Shown: positions 23,762 to 33,208 of the stretch, one piece after another | Numbering within the stretch: the stretch's first letter is position 1 | Layout: every line of letters starts with the position of its first letter | Assembly (NCBI GenBank): GCA_964505975.1 | Contig: CAZDLW010000002.1 | Location: forward strand, 22,430 to 86,429 | Source of the DNA: Gp6-AA40 sp964505975 | GTDB lineage: Bacteria; Acidobacteriota; Vicinamibacteria; Vicinamibacterales; UBA2999 | Length of the DNA: 64,000 nt | Reading direction: 5' to 3' | The notes under the pieces: model-generated | What the model was told of the DNA's origin: nothing | The model's database searches: none | What the model saw: only the letters and a program-made list of their open reading frames with translations | Program-made: the position numbers and the translations under genes

Positions 23762-25582
23762 TCACTCGACGGGCCTGAGAGGAATGTGCGTACCGATGCC
23801 GGGCGCATTCTCCATCTGCACGTTGTGTCCTTTCACCGGCGGCAGATCCTGGAACATGAAGTCCCACTTCCACCGCTCCGACGGATTCGACGCCTGCAAC
23901 CAGGTACGCGCTGGAACCGGACGCGCGAACGCGAGTTGATCCGCTTGCGCGTACGGCGTATTGGGCAGAGCCGCGGCGATGGCCCGCCGCACATCGGTGG
24001 AGGTCTGATACGCGAGCGGCAATCCCAACGCCCGCGCCAGGCTCGCCAGAATCTCCCAATCCTCTCGCGCATCGCCAACGGGCGCGATCGCGCGGGAGGC
24101 ACCCTGGACCCGGCCCTGATCGTTCGTGTAGGTGCCGTCTTTCTCGACGAACGTGGCTCCAGGGAGCACGATGTCCGCAACCGACACGAGCGGTGTCGTC
24201 ACCACGCCTTGCGCGATCAGCAGAGGCAGGACGCCGTTCCGGCGGGCCTCGACCAACCATGACACCTCGCCAAGCGAGCCTTCGGGGCCGGGGTCGATCA
24301 CGTACACGGCTCTGACCCGTCCCGATTCGACGACGGCCCGGAGGGCCGAGAGATTAGGCTCCCCGCCTTCGTTTCCATCGCCCACGGCGTAACCGAGGTC
24401 GCGGGCCCCAGTCACATTGGGAGCGTTCGTGGGTGGAATGGAAAACGCCGTCTGAGCGGGCTGAGATTTACTCGAATGGGTCCAACCGATCGTGACGACA
24501 GCGAGGCCGTCCTGGCCGAGCAGGCCCTGCACGGTCTCCCGGAGCACGAACAGTTCCTCGGTGGCTGCGTGTGCGGAAACCAGGAATCGCACCGACCCGG
24601 GGTCGGCCGATCCCGCCTCCCGAAGACGATCGCGGAGGATCACTTCGACATCGCGCCACGGCATCGCCTCGAGACGCCCTTCCCGCCGCAGCATCGGAGC
24701 GCGCAGGCGCGTGTCGCCCTCAATCCATCGGTACCCGAACCGGCCGATGTCGCACATCCAGTAGCTGTTGACGTCAGGGTTGAATCGTGGGGTGATCCGC
24801 ACGAGCTGTGAGGCCTTGGCCCACTCGGGTTTGGCCTTCAACCACACACTCGTGTTGCAGCCCTTCGAGCACAGTGTGCAGACGGTATCCACGACACCCG
24901 GGTTGTCCCAGGGACGGCTCTTGAACCGGTAGTCCCGCGTCGTAATGGCGCCGACCGGGCAAACGTCCATGAGGTTGCCCGACAGCAGCGAGTGCACGCC
25001 CTCCTCGCGAAACGTGGCAATCTCGCTCCCGTACCCGCGATCGACGATGTTGATCTGTGCATCACCGTCGATCTCGCGCATGAAACGCACGCACCGCGTG
25101 CACAGAATGCAACGGTTTCGATTCAGCATCAGGGTGGGCCCGAAATCGACATCGGCTTTCACCCCTTCACCGTCGAACACCCGGCGTGGAAAGTCCATTC
25201 GACTTTCGGCCGGACCGAAGGAATACGAGAAGTCCTGAAGGGGGCATTCGCCACCTTTGTCGCAGACCGGGCAGTCCAAGGGATGGTTCAACAGGAGGAA
25301 CTCGAACACGCTCGCGCGCGCCTGCACGACGTCGGGCTCACGCGTCAGTACGACCATGCCGTCGGTGCACACTGTCGAGCAGGACGTTTGGAGCTTGGGC
25401 ATCTTCTCGATCCGGACGATGCAGACTCGACAGGACCCATCGACGCCAAGGCCGGGGTGATAGCAGTAGTAGGGGAGCGAGATACCAGCTTCAATGGCTG
25501 CCTGCAGCACGGTCTTGCCCTTTGCGACCGTGATCTGCCGACCGTCGATGGTCAGTGGGACCGTTTCCATAGCCGCCATCAT
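23762..25582 (-). CDS. nuoG: NADH-quinone oxidoreductase subunit G (NuoG-like), orphan
   Basis: A 606-residue iron-sulfur protein. The N-terminal ferredoxin domain has the 2Fe-2S ligands C40, C51, C54 and C68. Next come the His-Cys cluster (H100, C104, C107, C113) and a 4Fe-4S pair with CILCTRC and CPVG. A further CTLCSKGC motif opens the molybdopterin-oxidoreductase-like domain, which here is catalytically unrecognised and shorter than in E. coli NuoG (908 residues). It would carry electrons from NADH through complex I. No other nuo gene is in the window. It follows the M1-type peptidase on the same strand. ATGs at codons 1, 2 and 5 are possible starts. Confidence 0.85.
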   Translation of the reverse strand: MMAAMETVPLTIDGRQITVAKGKTVLQAAIEAGISLPYYCYHPGLGVDGSCRVCIVRIEKMPKLQTSCSTVCTDGMVVLTREPDVVQARASVFEFLLLNHPLDCPVCDKGGECPLQDFSYSFGPAESRMDFPRRVFDGEGVKADVDFGPTLMLNRNRCILCTRCVRFMREIDGDAQINIVDRGYGSEIATFREEGVHSLLSGNLMDVCPVGAITTRDYRFKSRPWDNPGVVDTVCTLCSKGCNTSVWLKAKPEWAKASQLVRITPRFNPDVNSYWMCDIGRFGYRWIEGDTRLRAPMLRREGRLEAMPWRDVEVILRDRLREAGSADPGSVRFLVSAHAATEELFVLRETVQGLLGQDGLAVVTIGWTHSSKSQPAQTAFSIPPTNAPNVTGARDLGYAVGDGNEGGEPNLSALRAVVESGRVRAVYVIDPGPEGSLGEVSWLVEARRNGVLPLLIAQGVVTTPLVSVADIVLPGATFVEKDGTYTNDQGRVQGASRAIAPVGDAREDWEILASLARALGLPLAYQTSTDVRRAIAAALPNTPYAQADQLAFARPVPARTWLQASNPSERWKWDFMFQDLPPVKGHNVQMENAPGIGTHIPLRPVE

Positions 25583-25587
25583 ATCAA

Positions 25588-25625
25588 GGGGGGAGGGGGG
25601 AGGTGGAAGCAGGGGAGGGCGAGGG
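25588..25625 (+). repeat. Polypurine (G-rich) tract between two leftward genes
   Basis: The plus strand has five G-runs of three or more (6, 6, 4, 3, 3) separated by A-containing spacers. It could form a G-quadruplex on the plus strand, and the mRNA upstream of nuoG would be pyrimidine-rich, so it offers no Shine-Dalgarno. Confidence 0.4.
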
Positions 25626-25636
25626 CGATGCGTCTC

Positions 25637-28315
25637 CTATCGTATCTCCGAGAATTCGCCCAGTGCAGCCGAGTCGTTGTTGACTTGCACCCGGCGTACC
25701 TGCCCTGATGTGGGAATCGACTGCTCGACGACCGACTCGGTGATCTTCACGACGATGTCCTCCGTACGACCGTCGGTGTACGTCAGCGTGACGGTGACGG
25801 GTACGTCGAACACGAGGTCCCCGATCTGGTGGAAGCGCACGTGCACGGCTCCGCTCCCAATGGTCGTGCTGTACCGAAGGCGAGGGATTCCTGTCCCGTG
25901 AATCCAGCGCTCGAAGAACCGGTCGAGCTCGAGACCGGACACGCGTTCGAACGCACGCTGAAGGTCGTCGGTCCCGGCTTTCTGATATCGCCGATCTTCA
26001 TAGAATGCGCGAAGCCCGCTGAAGAACATGTCGTCGCCGACGAGACGACGGAGCATATGGAGCACAGCCGCGCCCTTGTTGTAGACGAGGGCCCGGTAGG
26101 TGCGGAGATCCTCCTTGATGTGTCCGAGCCGGTACCCCAGATGGACGGGCCCCTGGTCCGACTGCGACAGCGCCCAGCGGCGGAACTGCCGGAGCATGTC
26201 GTGGAAGACTCGGTCGCCGCGGGTCTCGTGTGCGTAGAGCGCCGCGAAGTACTGCGCGAAGCCCTCGCTGATCCATTGCTCGTGGTAATTCTTCCAGCCA
26301 ACCGCCTGCCCCCACCACTGATGGGCGAGTTCGTGCGCCAGAAAGAACTCCGGGAAGTTGTCGAACGCGGCCGGATCGTTTCGCCAGGTGATGTTGGGAT
26401 TCGGAATCGGATCGTAGAGCATGACGAAGAAAGCAGGAGCGTGTCCGCCAGGCAGTTCGCTCTCCACGACCGCCACCGTCAACGCCCGGTACGGCGCCTC
26501 CCCCATCAGCCGCGAGTAGAACCGCATGATGTCTTCGGTTGGCTGCACGAGCGACCGCGCCCGCCCCTGCTGCCGGGGGGTCGACTCGATCAGGATATCC
26601 ACCCGGACCGTCTCCGCACCCGTGCCATCTTCGTCGTGCAGCGACACGACAGTCTCGGCTACGCGCACGAACCGGCTCACGATCAGGGCGAGATACCGCA
26701 CGGGCTGGTTGGTCCGGAATACGAACGCGTTGCCCTCCGGCAACGTCAGCAGATCGCGAAGGGTGACGGCGTCACTCCCGGTGACGGGCTCGCCCGAGGC
26801 GACGCAGCCGTAGCCGCGGGGCACGGTGATGCGCATGGTCGCCGTCGCGTAATCGGAGACAGGATTCTGCGGGTACCAGAACGAACGGCTGCTGAGCAGA
26901 TAGTGAGGCTCCAGTCGGGCGGGTGCGAATTCGTTCGGGGGCCGGGGACTGTCCTGCGCCACGGCCAAGGTGTCGATGTCGGCTTGGTGGGAGGGCAGCT
27001 GACCGGAGTAGGTGACGACGAGCGTCACATCCGAGTCCTGCATGGCGGGTCGCGGCAAGTTGACCAGAATCATGTTCTGGTTCCTGATGCGCAGATGCAG
27101 CAGCCGCCCGTACTCGACGCTCGTGACCCCCGACACGGCGAGGGGCTCCGCCAGGCGCAGCAGAATCGTGGAGATCATCGGTGCCCGGACACGCAGCATC
27201 AGCCGCACGCGGCCCTGGAGTAGCTGCCGATCGGGGACGATTGAGGCCTCGATGTTGTAATCGAGGACATCGTAGTCTCGCAGCGCGTCATCGCTGTAGA
27301 AGCGCCCTCGCGCCTCGATCTTCGGCAACGATGCGTACAGAGCAATCGTTCGACGCCGGTCGCGTTGATAGAGGCTGATGTCTTCCGCCTGCGAGGCAGA
27401 CAGCGAGTACGTCAGCGTATCGTAACGACGTGTCCGCACCTCGGCGAGGAAGTCCCCGGCGGGGGGCAACAGATGCCAGGGATCGCGGCTCAGATCCTGC
27501 AGGTCGACGTGGAACGACTTCGGCGATTCACGATCGAAGACCTGCTGCGCCTGTCGAATCGACCGCTGATCGGGCGTGGTGGGCGTCAGGCGTTCAATCG
27601 ACGTGCGGCGTCGATAGTCGGATGGACCGATGCGTACAAATGCGTGCTCGAACGGCGTGACGAGCGTCTGATTGCCCGAGAAGATTCGCAACTGGACCTG
27701 CTCGGCTTCGGGCCGCGGCGAGAAGCGCATCTGTCCCCGACCGAGGAGCACGAGCCCGGTGACCCCATCGTCGCTCTCCACGTGAAACACCGTTCCATCG
27801 AGCGTCAGACGCAGATCCTCTGAGGTCAGTTCGAAGTCCCGTGCTTCATACGCCGTAGACGTATTGAGCCGCAGCCGGTGCAACCCTTCCACCGCGCTCA
27901 TCCCTTCCATCCGGACAATCCGCCAGGAGTCGGCGTCGCCGTTCGAGGGTCGTTGCACTTCCATGCCGGCCGTCACGATACGCGCAGTTCCAGAGCGCTC
28001 CGCGAACACTTCCACGACAACCTGATAGCCGTCGCCCTCTGGCACTCCCTCGAGCATGGCCCGATCGCGCTCGCGTAGAACCGATCGGATGGCGCCCGCG
28101 GTGAAGAGCTCGCGCTCGTAACGTTCGAGTTGCTCCTCGGTGACCGCCGAGAACAGGGAGGGAAACGCAGCCCGATCGTCTGCGCTCAGGATCAACTCGA
28201 GGCGGGTCAGGAGGCGCGCGACCGGATCGTCGAGCGCAGTCTGCGCGCCGAGCTGGGCCGCTGGGCCCAGGACGAGGAGAACGCACACGACAGATGTGAG
28301 TAGTCGCAGAAACAC
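25637..28315 (-). CDS. Secreted M1-type zinc aminopeptidase, GAMEN motif replaced
   Basis: An 892-residue exported protein starting at GTG with a signal peptide (MFLRLLTSVVCVLLVLG, then cleavage near GAQ). The zinc site is HELAHQWWGQ (H661, H665) with E684 in SEGFAQYF, the HExxH-x18-E of gluzincin M1 peptidases. The usual GAMEN substrate motif is not found; the matching region reads ESELPGGHAPAFFV. Residues before about 330 have no clear domain and may be an acidobacterial extension. It should cleave N-terminal residues from peptides in the periplasm or outside the cell. nuoG follows on the same strand, 54 bp downstream. Confidence 0.82.
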   Translation of the reverse strand: MFLRLLTSVVCVLLVLGPAAQLGAQTALDDPVARLLTRLELILSADDRAAFPSLFSAVTEEQLERYERELFTAGAIRSVLRERDRAMLEGVPEGDGYQVVVEVFAERSGTARIVTAGMEVQRPSNGDADSWRIVRMEGMSAVEGLHRLRLNTSTAYEARDFELTSEDLRLTLDGTVFHVESDDGVTGLVLLGRGQMRFSPRPEAEQVQLRIFSGNQTLVTPFEHAFVRIGPSDYRRRTSIERLTPTTPDQRSIRQAQQVFDRESPKSFHVDLQDLSRDPWHLLPPAGDFLAEVRTRRYDTLTYSLSASQAEDISLYQRDRRRTIALYASLPKIEARGRFYSDDALRDYDVLDYNIEASIVPDRQLLQGRVRLMLRVRAPMISTILLRLAEPLAVSGVTSVEYGRLLHLRIRNQNMILVNLPRPAMQDSDVTLVVTYSGQLPSHQADIDTLAVAQDSPRPPNEFAPARLEPHYLLSSRSFWYPQNPVSDYATATMRITVPRGYGCVASGEPVTGSDAVTLRDLLTLPEGNAFVFRTNQPVRYLALIVSRFVRVAETVVSLHDEDGTGAETVRVDILIESTPRQQGRARSLVQPTEDIMRFYSRLMGEAPYRALTVAVVESELPGGHAPAFFVMLYDPIPNPNITWRNDPAAFDNFPEFFLAHELAHQWWGQAVGWKNYHEQWISEGFAQYFAALYAHETRGDRVFHDMLRQFRRWALSQSDQGPVHLGYRLGHIKEDLRTYRALVYNKGAAVLHMLRRLVGDDMFFSGLRAFYEDRRYQKAGTDDLQRAFERVSGLELDRFFERWIHGTGIPRLRYSTTIGSGAVHVRFHQIGDLVFDVPVTVTLTYTDGRTEDIVVKITESVVEQSIPTSGQVRRVQVNNDSAALGEFSEIR

Positions 28316-28382
28316 AGCACTCCGGTCCTGACAAAGTACTACGACGCGGACGGCCTACGTTCGTACTGTCAATTAGACGCGA

Positions 28383-29618
28383 TCAGGCGAGGGGGGGAAA
28401 GGGGGAGCGCCCGGTCCGCTCCCGCGCGCGGTCCCCGGTCAGCAGAGCCAGCTCGCGCCCGATCCTGGCGAAACAGTCCAGTGCGAACTGGAGCTGCTCA
28501 CGTGTGTGCGTGGCCGTGACAATCGTGCGGACCCGCGCCTTCCCGCGCGGCACCGTCGGAAAGGCGATGCCCTGGGCGAACACGCCTTCCTCGAAGAGGC
28601 GATCCGACAGCTTCATGGCCAGAGCCTCGTCTCCCACAATCACCGGGGTAATCGGGCTCTCGCTCGCACCCGTGTCGAATCCGAGCGCCTCGAGGCCGGC
28701 CTTGAAGAATCGTGTGTTCTCCCACAGCCGCTCCATCCATTGCGGCTCGGTCTGCAGCACGTCCAGTGCCGCCAGGCAGGCGGCGGTGACCGAGGGCGGA
28801 TGGGATGTCGAGAACAGGAATGGCCGAGCGCGGTGGTGCAAGAACTCGATCAGCGAGGTCGATCCAGCCACATAGCCCCCGAGCGCGCCGAGGGCCTTGG
28901 ACAGCGTGCCGACCTGGACATCGACGCGACCGTGCAGGCCGAAGTGATCCACGGTGCCGCGCCCATATCTGCCGAAGACTCCGCTCGCGTGTGCATCGTC
29001 CACCATCATGATGCAGCCGAATTCGTCGGCCAGATCACACAGCGCCGGCAGGGCACCGAGGTCGCCGTCCATACTGAACACCCCGTCGGTGATGATGAGC
29101 GCGCGCCGGCTCCGGGGTAGGCCCTCCAGGATTCGGCGTGCGGCATCGACGTCCCGATGGGGAAACACCTTGATTGCGGCCCGGCTCAGCCGTGCACCGT
29201 CGATGATGCTGGCATGATTCAGCTCGTCCGAGATGATGACATCCTCACGCCCCAGCAGGGCGGCGACCGTGCCGGCGTTGGCCGCAAAGCCGCTCTGAAA
29301 GACCACGGCCGCCGGGGTCTGTTTGAACAGCGCCAGACGACGCTCGAGCTCCATGTGAAGGCGCATCGTGCCGGCGATTGGGCGGACCGAGGCGGTTCCG
29401 ACACCCAGTGCCTGAAGCGCCTCCGCTGCGCGCTGACGCAGCATCGGATGCGTGGTCAGTCCCAGGTAGTTGTTCGAGGAAAGGTTGACGACGGAGTGAT
29501 GATCGATCGTGGCTGCGGCTGTCTGTTCGCCGTCGAGCACACGGAGCTGGCGAAACAGCCCGTCCTTTCGCAGCAGCGCCAGCTCGGCATCCAGGTAGGC
29601 AAGCGGGTCGTTGCGCAT
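28383..29618 (-). CDS. KBL/BioF-family PLP-dependent acyltransferase (probable glycine C-acetyltransferase)
   Basis: A 411-residue fold-type I PLP enzyme of the alpha-oxoamine synthase family. NLSSNNYLGL and the active-site GTLSKALGALGGY (Schiff-base Lys) are typical; DELNHASIIDGARL and TDGVFSMDGD match Kbl closely. The most likely reaction is glycine plus acetyl-CoA to 2-amino-3-ketobutyrate or its reverse. BioF or serine palmitoyltransferase activity cannot be excluded from sequence. No tdh or bio gene is adjacent. The TonB-like gene ends 21 bp before this start on the same strand, so the two may be co-transcribed. Confidence 0.82.
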   Translation of the reverse strand: MRNDPLAYLDAELALLRKDGLFRQLRVLDGEQTAAATIDHHSVVNLSSNNYLGLTTHPMLRQRAAEALQALGVGTASVRPIAGTMRLHMELERRLALFKQTPAAVVFQSGFAANAGTVAALLGREDVIISDELNHASIIDGARLSRAAIKVFPHRDVDAARRILEGLPRSRRALIITDGVFSMDGDLGALPALCDLADEFGCIMMVDDAHASGVFGRYGRGTVDHFGLHGRVDVQVGTLSKALGALGGYVAGSTSLIEFLHHRARPFLFSTSHPPSVTAACLAALDVLQTEPQWMERLWENTRFFKAGLEALGFDTGASESPITPVIVGDEALAMKLSDRLFEEGVFAQGIAFPTVPRGKARVRTIVTATHTREQLQFALDCFARIGRELALLTGDRARERTGRSPFPPLA

Positions 29619-29639
29619 GGCGCGGGATACGCTGCAAGC

Positions 29640-30308
29640 CTACGACTGCCCGATGACCGGTTCGCGAAATCCAAACACCAGGTAGGCACGGGCATCGACC
29701 GACTCACCGTTCCAACGCGCCGGTTCGAATTGCCACCGGGAGGCGGCTTCGAGTGCGGCCGCGTTGAACCCGGATCCGGACGAATACGCCACGGAAGTCG
29801 CCTGCACTTCACCATTGCCCCTCACGAGAACCTCCACGATCACCACACCATCGCCACGTGCACGCGGGGGATACGCCGGCGGCGAAGTCGTCACGGGCCA
29901 GAGCGGCTGTTCGGAGCCAGCCGGGCTTCGTGAAGGCGGTCGTGCACCGAAGGCCGGCGTGTCGTAGAGCATGGCAGGTCGGTAGATCGCGGCCACCAGA
30001 ACCTGCGAGCTCGTCGGAGCCTCGTCGACAGTGGCAGGCGCGAATCGCCAGCTCGAGATGGCGCTGCGGAGCAGGCCGGCGAGCGGCTCGGTGCCGCGAG
30101 TCATCTGGATTGCCGTGACGGTTCCCGAAGGGCCGACGGTCGCGCTCAGCAGGGCTTCCGACCAGCCAACCACCTGCGGTGGAGGAAGCGGAGCTGGCCC
30201 GTCGAGGAGCCGCGCGGGAACGAAGTGAAGAGTGGACTCGAGCAGCGCCAAGCCGAGCACGCCGGCGAGCGCCGGGGCCCTCAGCGTTCGGCCACGTCGA
30301 GGCCGCAT
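29640..30308 (-). CDS. TonB C-terminal-domain protein
   Basis: A 222-residue protein with one N-terminal hydrophobic segment (LAGVLGLALLESTLHF) after a basic start, a Pro-rich stretch, and a TonB-like C-terminal domain: PPAYPPRARGDGVVIVEVLVRGNGEV, then FNAAALEAASRWQFEPA. A second, more divergent TonB-like repeat lies at about 45-110 (GTVTAIQMTRG, then LLRSAISSWRFAPA). Such proteins transmit proton-motive energy to outer-membrane receptors, or act in signalling or efflux in acidobacteria. No ExbBD or receptor gene is near. A GTG-started extension upstream lacks support. Confidence 0.75.
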   Translation of the reverse strand: MRPRRGRTLRAPALAGVLGLALLESTLHFVPARLLDGPAPLPPPQVVGWSEALLSATVGPSGTVTAIQMTRGTEPLAGLLRSAISSWRFAPATVDEAPTSSQVLVAAIYRPAMLYDTPAFGARPPSRSPAGSEQPLWPVTTSPPAYPPRARGDGVVIVEVLVRGNGEVQATSVAYSSGSGFNAAALEAASRWQFEPARWNGESVDARAYLVFGFREPVIGQS

Positions 30309-30717
30309 CCATCCGCCGTTGCCTCCGGAGTGAGACGAGGATGGACGGGCGCCCGCTATGAGTCGTGCAGAAGTGGGCTGATCGATGACCGGCGGTGGAT
30401 GCCCAACGCACTGATCCGGCGCCTCGCAGTAGCGCATAATCTCCTCCGCAGCCGGTCGAGGCTCTGATGTTCTCGTCGCGACCGAGTCCTCGATCGGTCT
30501 CCAGCGCTTCTTGCGTGCGTGCGCGCCGGACCGCACTGAGGGACCGGCAACGAGTCCCGGATCCGCGTTTCGCGCCGCAGAGCGGTCCAGACGTGTGCCT
30601 GCGTTGCCTCGCTGAGCGTTTATAGCATGTTCCCCGGCGGTACTGCCTCAGGATCGCCGTTCGAAGGACGTTATCTGCAGAGTAAGATGAAGCATGACCA
30701 CCAGGAGCTCTCGACCG
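30309..30717. other. Divergent intergenic region
   Basis: These roughly 400 bp between the TonB-like and aminotransferase genes hold no supported gene and no convincing promoter pair. A 5-bp GC stem (CGGCG/CGCCG) occurs near 30640-30660. An ATG at 30694 gives a possible longer form of the next gene. Confidence 0.35.
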
Positions 30718-31914
30718 ATGCCGGTTGCCGACAGGGTCAGCCGGTTCTCCTACGCCATTCGCAACATCGTGGTGGAGGCGAAGGCGGTCGAGGCTCGCGG
30801 TCTTCCCGTGCGCTATCTGAATGTTGGTGACCCGGTCGCGTTCGGGTTCAGCACGCCCGCGCACCTGGTGGACGCGGCGGTCCGGGCGATGCGAGAGGGA
30901 CGAAACGGGTACCTTCCGTCTGCAGGAATTCAGTCGGCGCGCGAGGCTGTTGCCGCCAATTCGGCGTCGCGGGGTGTGCCCATCTCGCCCGACCGTGTGC
31001 TCATCACGACAGGCACGTCCGAGGGCATCGAGCTCGCGTTGAGCGCGCTCGTGGACGAAGGAGACGAGGTTCTCGTTCCCTTACCGACATATCCGCTTTA
31101 TACGGCCGTGCTCGCGAAGATCGGCGGAGAACCCCGCTATTACCGGACTGACCCGGGTCGGGACTGGCTCCCGGACGTGGACCACCTGCGGAGCCTCATT
31201 ACGAGCCGCACGCGCGCACTGGTGGTGATCGATCCGAACAACCCAACAGGCACCACCTATCCGCCGTCGATCCGGCGGGCCGTCATCGAGATTGCCGATC
31301 GTCACGACCTGACGATTCTGGCCGACGAAGTGTACGGCGATCTCGTCTTCGAACACCCGGTCCCGCCCCTGGCGACACTCGACCTGGATGCTCCCATCAT
31401 CTCCTTTTCCAGCTTGTCCAAGGCGTACCTCGCCCCGGGATGGCGAGCGGGATGGATGGTGGTGGGTTCGACGCCACGGCTGGATGACGCGTTGGCCGCA
31501 ATCCGCAAGCTGGCCGATGGCCGGCTGTGCAGCCCGGGCCCGATGCAGTATGCGATTACAGCGGCTCTGACGGGCGACCGCTCGCACCAGGCCGCCTTTC
31601 GGGCGGCGCTGGCCGAACGTGCGCGTGTCACCACGCAGATGCTCAATGCGATTCCGGGGATGCAGTGCACGCCACCGCGGGCCGCATTCTACGCGATGCC
31701 GCGGGTGAGCCTGCCGCCGGGTCAGACGGACGAGGACTACGTTCTTGCGCTACTGCGAGCGACGGGTATCTTGTGCGTGTACGGTTCCGGGTTCGGGATG
31801 TCCCCTGAGGACGGATTTTTCCGGGTCGTGTTCCTGGCGGAACCACGTCAGCTGGCCGAGATCTACCGAGATATTGGAGCATTCACCGAGCACTATCTCG
31901 AGAGGAATCGGTGA
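30718..31914 (+). CDS. Class I/II aminotransferase (AlaA-like)
   Basis: A 398-residue PLP-dependent aminotransferase. Visible motifs are YLPSAGIQSAREAVA, the substrate loop PLPTYPLYTAVLAK, DPNNPTGT, the catalytic region SSLSKAYLAPGWRAGW (Schiff-base Lys) and the C-terminal FFRVVFLAEP Arg. The pattern resembles the alanine-synthesising aminotransferases AlaA/AlaT. AGGAG 10 nt before this ATG supports the start over an ATG 24 nt upstream. It lies alone, divergent from the TonB-like gene; the VWA/OmpA pair follows. Confidence 0.85.
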   Translation: MPVADRVSRFSYAIRNIVVEAKAVEARGLPVRYLNVGDPVAFGFSTPAHLVDAAVRAMREGRNGYLPSAGIQSAREAVAANSASRGVPISPDRVLITTGTSEGIELALSALVDEGDEVLVPLPTYPLYTAVLAKIGGEPRYYRTDPGRDWLPDVDHLRSLITSRTRALVVIDPNNPTGTTYPPSIRRAVIEIADRHDLTILADEVYGDLVFEHPVPPLATLDLDAPIISFSSLSKAYLAPGWRAGWMVVGSTPRLDDALAAIRKLADGRLCSPGPMQYAITAALTGDRSHQAAFRAALAERARVTTQMLNAIPGMQCTPPRAAFYAMPRVSLPPGQTDEDYVLALLRATGILCVYGSGFGMSPEDGFFRVVFLAEPRQLAEIYRDIGAFTEHYLERNR

Positions 31915-32097
31915 CTTGCTGAGAAAGATATGCACGCGCGACAATCGCTTCGCCCGATTCGCGGGTCCATTCTCATGGCCGGCAGGTAATATTTACACGC
32001 ATGTCGATGCGATCCAGTGGAATGAATTCTGTAAGTTATTGATAGAACAGAACATACTTGATGGCAAGCGCATTGAATTAGCCCAGGCGTGCGACGA

Positions 32098-33183
32098 ATG
32101 ATGGCTCGAATCCTGACGACCGTGGGAGTGGTCGCGGTATGTGGTGTGGGTCTTCTTGCCGCCCCCCGCGTATGCCTCTCGTGCATAGGATCCGTCGAGT
32201 GGTCGACGGCGCATCCGGGCTCCGTGATTCGTGAGGCCGCGAGGAGGCTGCAGCCGTCGCCCGCATCCCAGACCGACACGCCCACGCCGACGTTCAGGGC
32301 GCAGGTGGAAGCGGTGACCGTTGCGGCCTCCGTCCGTGATCGCCGAGGTCGGATTGTCCGCGGCCTCGGGAAGTCGGACTTCCAGGTCAGGGAGAGCGGA
32401 ATCAGACGGCACATTCTCGATGTCTACAGCGGCGACGCTCCCATCAGTCTTGGCGTGCTGCTCGACATCAGCGGCAGCATGGGCATCGGCGGCAACATGG
32501 ATCGGGCGCGAGATGCCGTCGCCACGGCCATGAGGAGTCTCCGTGCCGGCGGTGATGAGGCGGCACTCTTTACGTTTGATTCCATCCTCGAGGAAGTCGT
32601 ACCGTTCACGATGGACTTGGATCGTGTTCGGCGAGTGGGTCTCGAGGGGACGCCGTGGGGGAGAACATCGCTCTTCGACGCCACTGCCCTCACGGCGCGG
32701 CGCGTGGCGGAACGGACGAACCGCCATCGCGCGGTGCTCGTCATTACCGACGGTGTCGATACCGGGAGCACGATGACCGCCGTGGACGCCGCCAGGGTTG
32801 CCAGTTCCATCGATGTCCCCGTGTACTTGCTGGCGGTAGTGCATCCCATCGATCATCGGGGTGGACGCGTCGCGATGCTCCAGACCGACGCGGAGACCGC
32901 AGACGTGGCGACGCTGGCGGATCTCGTCCGTCTGACCGGTGGCGATCTGCGCGTATCGAGTACCCCAGCGCACACGGCGACGGCGCTGCGGGATTTGTTT
33001 ACGGAGCTGCGGTATCAGTATTTGATCACGTTCGAGCCGGGTCTGCGCCTTGGGTGGCACCCGCTCGACATTCGAGGGCCGAAGAATCTGGTCGTGCACG
33101 CGCGCAGCGGGTACATGGCTGGGCCGTCGCCGCAAGCCGTGAGCGAGCGGCGTCTGCCGAATGCAGTCCAGGGCGGCTCGTGA
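32098..33183 (+). CDS. Secreted VWA-domain protein (VWFA-related Acidobacterial type)
   Basis: A 361-residue exported protein. A hydrophobic signal segment (RILTTVGVVAVCGVGLLAAP) is followed by a typical leader for this family, FRAQVEAVTVAASVRDRRGRIVRGL, with the segment KSDFQVRESG. The von Willebrand A domain has the MIDAS motif DISGSMG and TDGVDT. The C-terminus ends LRYQYLITFEP and VHARSGYMAG. This architecture is characteristic of Acidobacteria and its function is not known. The OmpA-like gene starts 25 bp after the stop, so they form an operon. Two ATGs are adjacent at the start. Confidence 0.88.
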   Translation: MMARILTTVGVVAVCGVGLLAAPRVCLSCIGSVEWSTAHPGSVIREAARRLQPSPASQTDTPTPTFRAQVEAVTVAASVRDRRGRIVRGLGKSDFQVRESGIRRHILDVYSGDAPISLGVLLDISGSMGIGGNMDRARDAVATAMRSLRAGGDEAALFTFDSILEEVVPFTMDLDRVRRVGLEGTPWGRTSLFDATALTARRVAERTNRHRAVLVITDGVDTGSTMTAVDAARVASSIDVPVYLLAVVHPIDHRGGRVAMLQTDAETADVATLADLVRLTGGDLRVSSTPAHTATALRDLFTELRYQYLITFEPGLRLGWHPLDIRGPKNLVVHARSGYMAGPSPQAVSERRLPNAVQGGS

Positions 33184-33208
33184 GCCGCCAGTGAGGAGAG
33201 AGGTCATC

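Noticed and set aside
29725..29745. GGTTCGAAT motif resembling a tRNA T-loop
   Set aside because: It is inside the TonB-like gene and no acceptor or anticodon stem can be built around it.
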